Source of the DNA: Sperchopsis tessellata
Lineage: Eukaryota; Arthropoda; Insecta; Coleoptera; Hydrophilidae
NCBI GenBank assembly: GCA_033557685.1
Contig: JAWQRN010000308.1
Span: 1 to 31,654 of the forward strand
Reading direction: 5' to 3'
DNA length: 31,654 nt
This document shows positions 22,038 through 30,452 of this stretch, one piece after another (position 1 is the first letter of the stretch; each line of letters opens with the position of its first letter). Made by a program: the position numbers and the translations under genes. The notes beneath the pieces are model-generated. The model was not told where the DNA came from. It ran no database searches and saw nothing but the letters and a program-made list of their open reading frames with translations.

Positions 22038-25000
22038 CTGAAAAAAAAAATTAAAATAAATAAATACAATTAGATATTATTAGGTGCTTCCCCAAACTAA
22101 TATAGAAGTAACTTTCAAACCTAATGTTGTTTTTGAAATGTGACAAGGAATAACTAAAAAATTTGGGCTTTAAGGAGTAAGTACTTTTTTTGGTAGTAAA
22201 TCGCAGCTAAAGATTGTTTCCAATCCAAACTGTAACAACAATAGTTGAAGAATGTTTTAGCACCAATGCAGTGTAGTTTCCTTTGGATATCATTGCTGAT
22301 ATTTAAAAAAAAATAATTTAGAGGTGAACAGTATGATTGTTCATTACTATTAATATGTATCGCAAACTAACCAGTCGCTTCCAATTGTTTAATATAAACC
22401 TAATTACAAACTAGTTCAATAAGTTGTTTATATTTATATTAAATATTTTAACACTGAGGCTGCGATATATACCATGGCGTCTATAAAATGTAACAGCCTT
22501 CTACGGTTATTATCTATATGAATGTTGTTGCTAGGTGGAAACCAGGTAGAGGTTCTAATAAGTGCCGATATTTTGTCCATTGTTGCAAGGGACAATTTCA
22601 AGGTGAGTGATGTTACTTAAACGAATGAAGTCAAGCACTTCAATGAACTAAATGTTAATAGATAGGTAATATTTTATACATAATACAAAATATAGGCAAT
22701 AATATTTTAATAAAAATAAATAGGTTTTCTACTCATCGGCTTTGGCTAATTTTCTCAATTCTCTTTAGCTTCTTCTCTCCTGACTTTAATTTTCATTTGT
22801 AGTGAGCAAAGTTCACAAACATCTGTGTCACTTGTTCTTCTTCTTGTGTCACTATAACCATTTGTATGTCTTGGTCTATTCTACCACCTTCCTCCAGGGT
22901 TAGCACAGTATAATTCTGCTGTCTCATTGATCTCAGGTCTTCTTCAACTTTTTCCTTCCACCATTTACTTGATATTCCCCTTGCTCTTGCTTCTGATTGT
23001 ACCTAGTCCATTACTTTTTTATGGGTTCTTCCCTCTATCATATGCATGAGAAGACCGTATTATTCCAAGCGTCTCAGTTTTACAAAGCGCATTATGTCTG
23101 CTCAGTTGATCAGAGCATAGAGTTTATAGTTCATCTTCATTCTCCAGGATTTAAATATATTTAAGAGCACTCTTCATTTCCATACTTTAAGTGTGTTGAT
23201 CTTTCCATCTGTGTCAATAAGAGAATTTAAAGATGCTGCACATATTTTATACTTTTCCAAGTTCTAGTTCAATTTATTTTTCACTTTCCATTATGTCAAC
23301 CTGTAATATATCTTCTAATAATTCTTTTCCTTCATCACTGATTTTTCCGTTAGCAAAATATATTCTTGACAAACATTTTCTAATAGCACATTTACTGGCA
23401 AATTGTTTTCTTGAATATCATCTACTCGAATTTGTTTGTTTGAAATGTATAATCTTGTAATATTGCGCTTTCTTGAAAAACATTATCCAGGTCCTCCTCA
23501 ATATTTATATCTTTTATAACGTCTCGAGGTGACAAAGATGAAGAAAGCCCAACTTTTGCTGACTAGTCAAACACTTTCTGATAAGGACTTCTTTCATTTC
23601 CAGAATTATTGCTCTATTCTCTATGAATTGTAAAAAAGCCAACGTTTGCTTTAATTATTACATTGTTCTTGTTGCATTCATGTCATGTACTTAATATCTT
23701 GGTTTTCATGCTCAACACTTTATTGTGATTGGCTGGGTTGAGGTTAATTATTAATGCATTTCTTATTACTATAAGATTATAGAAATAACTTAGTGTCAGT
23801 TTTACAGATATGTTATGAACCAGGACATATCAACATTTGAACGAATACAGATAATACAAGGATTTAAACATTGCATCATACACTACGTCTACATTTCAGA
23901 ACACTTGTTAGAAACAGGACATCTTTTAGAAAATAATTGCACATCATATCTATCAAACTAATTTTTGTGTAAATCAACTTGAAACAATAGAAATTAAGAA
24001 ACATGTCAGTAATGTTGAATACAACTGTGTAAATGACCAATTAGAGCTAAGCAAGTCCCTCCTTCTTACACAGCTCCAATCATTTGTACTCTCACCCGCC
24101 AAATATACTTTAGACAATTTAGTTCAAAATGTGTTGATAATGTTGTAAAAGACAAAACAGAACAACATAATAAAATACCTGTTGTTCTGTAACTTATTTG
24201 TTGGAATCTCAGAAGATACATACATTTTTGGAAGTTAACTGATAGTGTGACAGAAAGTTACGGCTCAACTTTTTTCTTTCTTTGTTTTAAAATGGTGCCA
24301 GGGTCAAAGCCCATATACCTCTTATATATTTTATTTATTAATACTTTAACAGATTTCTTAATATCTAACGAATTGATTCCAAACCCCTGCGATTTTATTC
24401 TAAGAAAAATCGCCTGGGCTGAGAATCGAACTTGACTGCCTCGGATCGCATAGTTGAAGCTTCAACGCTTTACGTCTCAACTTGATATATTCGTTAAGCT
24501 ATTAATGCGATTTTAATTTTAAAAAGCGAATAATGAACAAGAAATAGAGGTAAACAGCAGATATCAGCATGAAAGATTTAGAAGAAGTACTGAAGAAAAT
24601 TAGATTGGATAAGGCATGTGGGGAAGATAAAATAAAACCAGAAATTATTTAGGACAAAAGGGAAAATAATTGTTAATGGATATCTGCAAGAAAGCATGGA
24701 TTACAGCAACCATACCATCACAACGGGAGGAAAATATAATATTGCCTACAACTACATGAAGGGAGACCACACTAATTGTGACAACTACAGAGCTATATGT
24801 CTATCAGCAATATGTTTCAAAGTATATTCAAGAATAATAGAGAGCAGATTACGAATATACAAACAAGCGATAACTTACATATATTAAGGAAAATAATGGA
24901 AGCGAAAATAGAGAATGAGAAGAAACTGCCAGTAACAAACAAGAGCTGCATTCGACACAATAAACAGAAATATTGTATGGAAACGTCTAGAACAAATCAA

Positions 25001-27734
25001 AACACCGAAAAAGCTGATAAAATTAAATAAGAGCATATATGGGAACATAAAGGGAATGGTGCAGATGGATGAATAAAGATTGAATCAGTTTGATATAAAA
25101 AAAAGAATCAAGCAAGGGGACAGTCTAAGTCCGCTACTATTTGTGGTATTAATGGATTGAGTAATAAAAAATACAAGAGAAATAACAATACAGACTCTGG
25201 TAAGATTTAATAGACTGTTACCAGAGAAAATGGACAGTCTATTGTATGCTGATGAAATAGTGTTAATACACACATAGTAAAATAAGGGATCTATCAAGAA
25301 TCTGGACAGAGTAAGTAGAGTGAATGGGAATGGAAATAAATATGGAGAAGTGCAAGACAATGATAATAAACAGTACATAAACAGTGATAACAGAACAATC
25401 ATCATTAATGGTCAAACTTTGGAGAGAGTAACACTCTATGAATACCTGGGAAGTATGATAACACAGGATGGGACAATATATATGTGGATATAGCTAACAC
25501 AGAAAAGAAGGCAAATAATCGGTACTATGTAATAAACAACACTATATTGGGAAAAAATGAGATAGACAGAAGCATAAAGTTAAGGATATATAATGCAATA
25601 GTAATCCCAACGATAACCTATGCTAGTGAATCCTGGATAATTCAGAAAAAAAACATGAGTGAAAGTTGATAGCAATTGAAATGAAATACCTTAGGAGGAT
25701 AATAGGGAAGACAAGATGAGACAGAGAGACAAATGAAAATATCACAGAAAAGGCAAAACAGAAAAACATAGTGACCAAAATTGAGAAAAAACAATTGAAC
25801 TGGTTTGGACACATAATGATGATACAGAGGGATAACTTGGTTAGAATGGCCATAGACTCCGGAAGTACTGGACGAAGTCGCAGAGGAAGAGCCAGGAAAA
25901 TTTGGAAGGGAGGAATAATGGGGTTAGGAAGGAAGAGGAGTAAGAGTATGGAAGAGATGAAACAGTTAATGGGTGACCGGAAAACCTGGAAGGTGTGGGT
26001 CAAGAGCTGAGAAGGAGTTATAATCCGACACCTTAAAAGGGTATTCGGATTTGCGAAGAAGAATTTTAAAACAAGGTATAGTAAGGCATAGTAACGAGCA
26101 TCTTCTTTTGTTATTATTATTTTAGGAAAATAAAAAATCCAATAGAGATTTATAAGTAGGAAGTAAATTTGGATCCCTATACACTTTTAATGATGATTGT
26201 CACTATGCATATGAAAATCTTTTTAAGAATTATATATTTTAAAAGTTATATTATTTCATCTTATGAGTTAAACATCCTAGACAGTATTTAACAAGTATCA
26301 AGAAATGTCATTACATACTTGTTTTTGTAAAATGATGCCGCGATCAAAGTCTATATACCTCTATAATTTTGTTAATAGTTTCCTAGTATTTAATTTTTAA
26401 GAATTGATTTCAAACCCCTGCGATTTTTTTCTAAGAAAAGACACCTGGGCCAAGATTCGAATTCGGATTCCCTCGGATTACATAGTTAAAGCCCCAACGC
26501 TCTAATTAACATGTAGGGTGAGTGATGAATAAGACATTTTTTTTAATGAAGTAAGCAATCATACCTTGTGGATCGTGAATCAAATGTAAAGCAGAAAAGT
26601 TGAAAACAGGAGCAGCTGATTTTTTCTTCTTTTGTTTTGTGGCTAATTTTTTAACTTTTGTAAGATGCTTTTCTCTTTTCCTCGTTTTCTTATTGAATTT
26701 ATTTGCCATCATCACTTCTTTTGGATCAATTTCATCTTCAGAATCCGATTCGTCAGAATCTTTTTCATCAGGATCTTTTCCTAAGAAAAATTTTAGAGAT
26801 GCCACCGAGACCTAAAATAAAAAACAATAAGAACAATTTTTAACTATATATATATTGCTTCAAATTATTTTTATATAGCTATGTGAGAAATATCTGTATT
26901 TGAATAGTAGACAGGGAAGCAATAATTGTACATATTAATGAGTTTATGGATTTGGGAAGCAACCTTATTAATACAAAATAAATAAATATATAGAAAACTG
27001 TATAAATAAAATATACTAAACAAAAACTTCAGTGTACAATTGTGTGGTTATTTAAGTGAAGCATATATATACAAACAAAAGCAATTAAAAATACATACCT
27101 TCATGATTTTTGAAAAACATCCAGATGAAATTACGTTTACAGTTTTAGCATCATTCCAGACATTTTTCTTGTACAATTCAATCATAATGTTTACAGACAT
27201 TTTAGCAGCTCTAGAATTTGTATCCTTTAGCATTGTGAACATAAAATTCTGTAATGTCGTGTTAAGTTTTGCATTTTTGTGTTTGCTGTTCAAATTTTTT
27301 ATGTCTGTGATGATATGGTTCTCAAGAAAAGTTCGCAAAGCTTTATCTTGACACCTTAACAACTGAAAAAATAGCTCCAACAAATCAGTTGGACTTAACA
27401 AGTTTTTGTTCCTTAGCAATATCAAGGCACGACAAAATGTCATACGCATACTATTGTCGAGCACTGTATTATGTTTTTGCAAAAGCTCAATTATTTGCTG
27501 AGGAAAAGTTTCAAGTTCTTTAGGATAGCAATGGGCTACTTGAGCCATAAACATAACCATTTCATCAAGGGTTTTGTTAACCTGTTCCGGTGAGAGTTGA
27601 AAGACTTCGATGGTGCTTTGAAAATGCTGATACTGTTGCAGGAATTCTTCATGATAGGAGACTGCATCACGTTTTATAAGATTCTGAAGTTGTGGTAAGT
27701 TATTAGGTAACTGATTATTATGTTTTCGAACCAT
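20704..27734 (-). CDS. SDAD1: SDAD1 / Sda1 homologue, 60S ribosome biogenesis factor (complete, 3 exons)
   Basis: Three exons, 27099-27734, 26565-26811 and 20704-22037, join in frame (phases 0 and 1) to a 738-residue protein, slightly longer than the roughly 690 residues usual for animals. It matches the Sda1 family along its length: an N-terminal helical repeat region (NUC130/3NT type), a short acidic then lysine-rich linker, the conserved block ending FNFSALHLIHDPQ, a second helical region, the GELDAKDYIPGAEVL motif near residues 467-482, a long Asp/Glu/Ser-rich stretch (about 495-570) and a basic C-terminus. Family members are nucleolar and nuclear and are needed for maturation and export of pre-60S particles. 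The start AUG has A at -3 and G at +4. All four splice borders are canonical GT-AG. The coding frame is intact, so I take it as a functional host gene. It is divergently paired with TWNK. Confidence 0.96.
22500..22665 (-). repeat. Hammerhead-like repeat unit, single copy
   Basis: On the minus strand this carries TTCATTCGTTTAAGTAACAT, CACCTTGAAATTGTCCC, TGCAACAATGGACAAAATATC, ACTTATTAGAACCTCTACC, TGGTTTCCACC and CATTCATATAGATAAT. It matches each arm of the palindrome at 7388-7632 over about 110 bp and is less diverged at the outer end. It lies in SDAD1 intron 2, in SDAD1 sense. Confidence 0.75.
22690..23200 (-). pseudogene. LINE 3' coding tail (decayed)
   Basis: The minus strand gives RRLGI, AYDRGKNP, SKWWKEKVEEDLRSMRQQNY and TLEEGGRIDQDIQMVIVTQE in shifting frames, resembling the C-terminal region after the RT in APE-type LINEs (RxRGRPRxxWxDxVxxDLxxM). 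The likeness is loose. An in-frame GRPR motif is not preserved. Confidence 0.4.
23210..24280. other. Intron DNA, nothing recognised
   Basis: This is AT-rich sequence inside SDAD1 intron 2. The + strand frame at 23233-23460 has no family likeness. Confidence 0.4.
24281..24480 (-). repeat. tRNA-derived SINE, copy 1
   Basis: The minus strand starts with a tRNA-like part (GTAAAGCGTTGAAGCTTCAA, ATGCGATCCGAGG, then the B-box-like AGTTCGATTCTC) followed by CCCAGGCGATTTTTCTTAGA, ATCGCAGGGGTTTGGAATC and a tail with ATATAAGAGGTATATGGGC. It is the same family and orientation as 26321-26515. Confidence 0.7.
24560..26066 (+). pseudogene. APE-type LINE reverse transcriptase copy in SDAD1 intron 2 (antisense to host)
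   Basis: In order, with frame changes: MKDLEEVLKKIRLDKACGED, NYRAICLSAICFKVYSRIIE, RNIVWKRLEQIKTPKKLIKL, KSIYGNIKGMVQM, IKQGDSLSPLLFVVLMD, LLYADEIVLI (RT catalytic motif YADE in place of YADD), ERVTLYEYLGSMITQDGT, KLRIYNAIVIPTITYASESW, IEKKQLNWFGHIMMIQRDN and SRRGRARKIWKGGI, then DRKTWKVW. This covers the RT and C-terminal region of a LINE related to those with GTWNVRG endonucleases. The endonuclease part is missing and many stops are present. It ends near 26066 with GGATTTGCGAAGAAGAA. Confidence 0.85.
26067..26320. other. Intron spacer, nothing recognised
   Basis: AT-rich, between the LINE and the second SINE copy. Confidence 0.4.
26321..26515 (-). repeat. tRNA-derived SINE, copy 2
   Basis: The minus strand carries TTAATTAGAGCGTTGGGGC (D-arm/A-box-like), TAACTATGTAATCCGAGGG, the B-box-like GAATTCGAATCTTGG, then GCCCAGGTGTC, ATCGCAGGGGTTTGAAATC and GAGGTATATAGACTTTGATC. 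It aligns with copy 1 throughout. Its 5' end is about 50 bp from the SDAD1 exon 2 donor. Confidence 0.72.
26565..26811 (-). CDS. SDAD1: SDAD1 coding exon 2
   Basis: This exon codes for residues 213-294. The acceptor is TTTTATTTTAG|GTC. The translation opens with the family block ending in KFFLGKD, then an Asp/Glu/Ser tract, a Lys-rich tract and FNFSALHLIHDPQ. The donor is CAAG|GTATGA, phase 1, splitting a Gly codon. A tRNA-derived SINE begins only about 50 bp into the following intron. Confidence 0.94.
27099..27734 (-). CDS. SDAD1: SDAD1 coding exon 1
   Basis: This exon codes for residues 1-212, the N-terminal helical region of Sda1. It includes the conserved LPQLQNLIKRD near the start, the MTFCRALILLRNKNL block and the IWNDAKTVNV-like block near the end (here VWNDAKTVNVISS). 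It ends after a Lys codon at the donor AAG|GTATGT (intron from 27098), phase 0. Intron 1 is 287 bp. Confidence 0.95.
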
Positions 27735-27973
27735 ATTTGAAATGTGCTGTTACACTATACAACACGTGCAACTTAGGTTATGTTTACAAATGACAGAAGC
27801 AAATTAACCCAGGCTCAATGTTGCCTGAAAGCCTGGGTATTTTGACGATATAACCATGATTTGTTTATAACCTAAGATTTAGTAGCTATTTATGCGTAAT
27901 TGAGGTATTTTAAATAATAATATACTTTTGTATTTGATGGTGCCATCGAATATGTGTTCTACAGTGGCTAAGA
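27735..27973. promoter_or_regulatory. Shared head-to-head promoter region of SDAD1 and TWNK
   Basis: Only 239 bp separate the two divergent start codons, so the promoters and both 5' UTRs must lie here or overlap the first exons. Visible elements are a CACGTG E-box at 27763-27768, a perfect 9-bp inverted repeat ACCCAGGCT/AGCCTGGGT (27807-27815 and 27830-27838), and around it a 10-bp inverted repeat CTTAGGTTAT/ATAACCTAAG (27772-27781 and 27867-27876) whose arms extend imperfectly through ACAAAT. I see no clear TATA box in a proper position for either gene. Confidence 0.8.
27763..27768. promoter_or_regulatory. CACGTG E-box upstream of SDAD1
   Basis: This is the palindromic E-box CACGTG, 29 bp upstream of the SDAD1 AUG. 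It is the core site of bHLH-zip factors such as Myc/Max, which in animals drive ribosome-biogenesis genes. A six-base motif alone is weak; its place in a 239-bp shared promoter makes it worth noting. Confidence 0.4.
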
Positions 27974-28244
27974 ATGTTCGTTATGAAACTTCTTCAAATA
28001 AGCACAAGAAACTTGTTTAAAAAGTCCAACTTTTCGAAATACTTGACGAATAAACGAAACTATAACGATGTGCCTTTTGAAGACATTCCTAGCGTAGCTC
28101 CTAATTTAATCAAGAAAACACTGAAAGCGAATAACATCCAATTTGAAGATGGATATACTTGCTTTATCGCAGCTTGTCCTATTTGCGGTAAAAGCACAAA
28201 ATCACTGTCGTCTTCTATCAAAATATATATCAATAAAGCCACAG
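27974..28244 (+). CDS. TWNK: TWNK exon 1
   Basis: This exon holds the presequence, the VAPNLIKKTLKANNIQFEDG block and the first Cys pair of the zinc ribbon (CPICGK). It ends ACAG|GTAACT in phase 1. Intron 1 is short (139 bp) and ends TTCATTTTAG. Confidence 0.9.
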
Positions 28245-30228
28245 GTAACTGCAGAATGATGTACTGAGTATTACTTATAATCTATTATACGTAATATTCA
28301 GTGGCTTAAAGTTCTTTGTTCCATTAAGTTTTGTAATTTAGTCGCATTAGTTTACATGTATGAAAAATTGTTCTTCATTTTAGGCGTATTTATCGGCCCT
28401 TCATGTCACCACTCTGGACAATGGCAACAATTGGAAGCGTATATTGATGCAAAGAAAACGAAAAAGAAAAAGGATTTGAAGGAATTTTGGAGTTCTGGAG
28501 ATGTACTTAAAATAGAAGAGCATTTAAAAAATATTCAAGAAAATACAAACACATTAAAAACCGTGCCAAGTGATTTGCTAGACGGTATTTTGAAGAAGTT
28601 CGGTTTGCCGGTAACTAGTTTGAATGTAGCACTTTTTTTTTATTATTTGTTTATTTAACGTCAGCCTATATCCGCTGCTATAGCTTATCACCGACGACAG
28701 GGATTAGGCACCCTCACCTGGTAATTTTGCCGCATACAGTGTTCTAACTGGAATTGGGTTGTTTTTCGTGCACGTGGTCATCATTTTACGTCCCTTGTGG
28801 AAGATGAGCACTACAAATACTTTTTCCTAATCACAAAAAGCCGACCGCCTCTGGAACTCAAACCCGAGACGGGCTGTGAGACGGCTGTGTATCACTCTTA
28901 TGCCTTATCATTTAATGTTCCTAAGTCCTTTACCAAGGCTACTATTACCATTTCATTGTCTTTGTAGTTCTTTTTATCACTGCCATATAGATTCTTTTTA
29001 TTTGTGATTCTTCATCCATTCATTGGAAATGTCTATACCACTTTGTCGGCCTATGAATATTCTGTTCCTTTCAATTTCCCTGATTCATTACTCGCCTGAT
29101 CTAGTCTTGTTTTACCAAATACTTTATGTTCTGTAATAATTTTACTTTCATGCTTTTTATGCCTCAATATTTTTAATTCTTATACCAAAGATTAAATTTC
29201 CTTTTTGACTTTTATGTTGTAGAAAATTACCAATTCAGCTTTAGAAAATATAGATATACGAACCAACATCACACAAACACAACTTTACTTTCCATTAGAG
29301 AATGTTGAATCTAAGGTTGTAGGTTACCGAGTATTAAATAGTGAGAATAATCAACAAATGACTGAGCCGAGTGCCTCTTGTACAGGAGTTCTTACAGGGA
29401 AACCAGTGAGGTGTAAAGATACAGCTATATTAGTACCAAATATTTCTGATTTTTTAGTTTTAATGGAGAGCAAAGTATCTTGTAGTATAGTCTGTCTTCC
29501 CAATGGTCTGTTAAATTTACCACAACAGATTTTACCGAGCCTGGAAAGATTTCATAAATTAATTCTATGGTTTGGAAATGATCTCACTTCATGGGATACA
29601 GCTCGCAACTACGCAAAGAAATTAGGAGAAAAAAGATGCTTGTTTGTTAGGTAAGTAATGGCAATATTCTTAGAATAATTTTACTTCTTAGGTTACATTT
29701 TTTTGATATCACACTTTTTTTGATTTTTTTTATTTCACTATTTATTTTTTTTATTTTCATTTCAATTTTCATCTAGTCTCTAATCCAAATGATCAAGTAT
29801 CTCGTTTGTCAAATATACAAAACTCTTCAGTTGTGTATCATCTTTTTCAAACTATAATATAATATGATTTATTTTTTGAATTTAACATTTTTTCAATTTA
29901 TTTTATCATAGTCATAGACAATTACCATACCATATTAATAATATTAGATACATTGAGATATTTACGATAATTCAATTTCCACACACTCATAAATACCTTA
30001 AACATTCTTGATACACACCGTACTTTATTTCACCTTCTCTTTTCATTAACTTATTCCATAAAAATATATTTTAGGCCTACTGATAAGCAACTGTTACCTC
30101 ATTTACTACCATCGGGCCAAGAAATCAAATCTATTATAAGTGAAGCTCAACCAATTTGGCACAAATCAATAACAACGTTTACTAGTTTGCGTCAAGATGT
30201 ACTGTCTGATTTGCAAAATATTGATAAG
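27974..30228 (+). CDS. TWNK: Twinkle mitochondrial DNA helicase, 5' part (4 exons, runs beyond window)
   Basis: Exons 27974-28244, 28384-28610, 29223-29650 and 30075-30228 join in frame (phases 1, 0, 2, then 0) to 360 residues matching the N-terminal half of animal Twinkle, a T7 gp4-like hexameric helicase of the mitochondrial matrix. The first ~30 residues are rich in Lys, Arg, Asn and Ser with no acidic residue, as in a mitochondrial presequence. Next come a zinc-ribbon-like region (CPICGK then PSCHHSG), the primase/TOPRIM-like domain with LERFHKLILWFGNDLTSWDTA (human has a similar WLGDDL block), KRCLFVRP, and the WHKSI block. The helicase core with Walker A is not in the window; the last visible donor AAG|GTATGT opens an intron with a LINE. 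The start is the first AUG after an in-frame TGA at 27935. A second AUG three codons on is also possible. Confidence 0.94.
28384..28610 (+). CDS. TWNK: TWNK exon 2
   Basis: This exon begins by completing a Gly codon, then VFIGPSCHHSGQWQQLEAYI, the second half of the zinc ribbon, followed by a Lys-rich helix and LKKFGLP. The donor CCG|GTAACT (phase 0) was chosen because joining to the acceptor at 29222 gives FGLPKITNSAL, which aligns with the Twinkle FGL-x-KVT block. An alternative donor GACG|GTATTT at 28584 would lose that match. Confidence 0.82.
28633..28915 (-). repeat. tRNA-derived SINE, second family, in TWNK intron 2
   Basis: This GC-richer block sits in an AT-rich intron. The minus strand has an A-box-like AAGGCATAAGAGTG (about 28893-28907), the B-box-like GGGTTTGAGTTCC (28853-28865), a body, and an A-rich tail with TAAATAAACAAATAATAAAA (28633-28659). 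It begins 23 bp downstream of the TWNK exon 2 donor and lies antisense to TWNK. Confidence 0.58.
28925..29110 (-). pseudogene. Possible LINE C-terminal remnant
   Basis: Minus-strand pieces such as NEWMKN, IKRIYMAVIKRT and a KTMKW stretch loosely match the region after RT in APE-type LINEs (WxGHxxRM..KRxYxW). They are short and frame-shifted, so this is a weak call. Confidence 0.3.
29223..29650 (+). CDS. TWNK: TWNK exon 3
   Basis: The acceptor is TTATGTTGTAG|AAA at 29221-29222. The frame is open upstream of the first internal Met, so the exon is longer than the ATG-initiated frame suggests. It encodes most of the TOPRIM-like domain. The acidic pair seen as GDD in human Twinkle is GND here. 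It ends GTTAG|GTAAGT, phase 2 inside an Arg codon. Confidence 0.85.
29651..30074 (+). other. TWNK: TWNK intron 3
   Basis: This is a 424-bp T-rich intron with GTAAGT donor and ATATTTTAG acceptor. No element was recognised inside. Confidence 0.85.
30075..30228 (+). CDS. TWNK: TWNK exon 4
   Basis: The acceptor is ATATTTTAG|G, completing the Arg codon. The exon encodes PTDKQLLPHLLPSGQ, then AQPIWHKSITTF and LRQDVLSDLQNIDK, matching the region just before the linker and helicase domain. The donor is AAG|GTATGT at 30229. The following exon was not found before the window ends. Confidence 0.88.
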
Positions 30229-30335
30229 GTATGTGCAACTTTATTTCGAATAAATCTTTAAATTTAGTTTAGTGATCTTAAACAAATCTATTTTTTAACA
30301 TACCCTATTTAGTGCATATGCAAGCAAAGCTGTGG

Positions 30336-30402
30336 AGTCAGAGTCAAAGCATTTTTGGTTTGTTGCAGTCATGGAGAAGGTAAAAATCTACCGACTCTGA
30401 CT
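30336..30402. repeat. Short inverted repeat AGTCAGAGTC / GACTCTGACT
   Basis: Perfect 10-bp arms at 30336-30345 and 30393-30402 lie in the TWNK intron after exon 4. The (G)AGTC(G/A)GAGTC style occurs in dispersed insect repeats, but no larger element could be defined. Confidence 0.5.
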
Positions 30403-30452
30403 TAGATTTTTTAATATAAATATATTTAAAAGTTATAAATAACAATGCAGCT

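Larger units (their letters stand above)
22038..26564 (-). other. SDAD1: SDAD1 intron 2, 4.5 kb, transposon-loaded
   Basis: This intron is bounded by GTATGA (donor, 26564) and TTTTTTCAG (acceptor, 22038). It holds a hammerhead-like repeat copy (about 22500-22660), a LINE tail in SDAD1 sense (about 22690-23200), two copies of one tRNA-derived SINE (24281-24480 and 26321-26515) and a LINE in antisense (about 24560-26066). In 23210-24280 I recognise nothing. Confidence 0.85.

Noticed and set aside
27040..27351. + strand frame of 103 codons opposite SDAD1 exon 1
   Set aside because: Antisense shadow of a well-supported conserved exon.
28773..28780. Second CACGTG E-box in TWNK intron 2
   Set aside because: It lies inside a SINE body and so is probably part of the repeat, not a host regulatory site.
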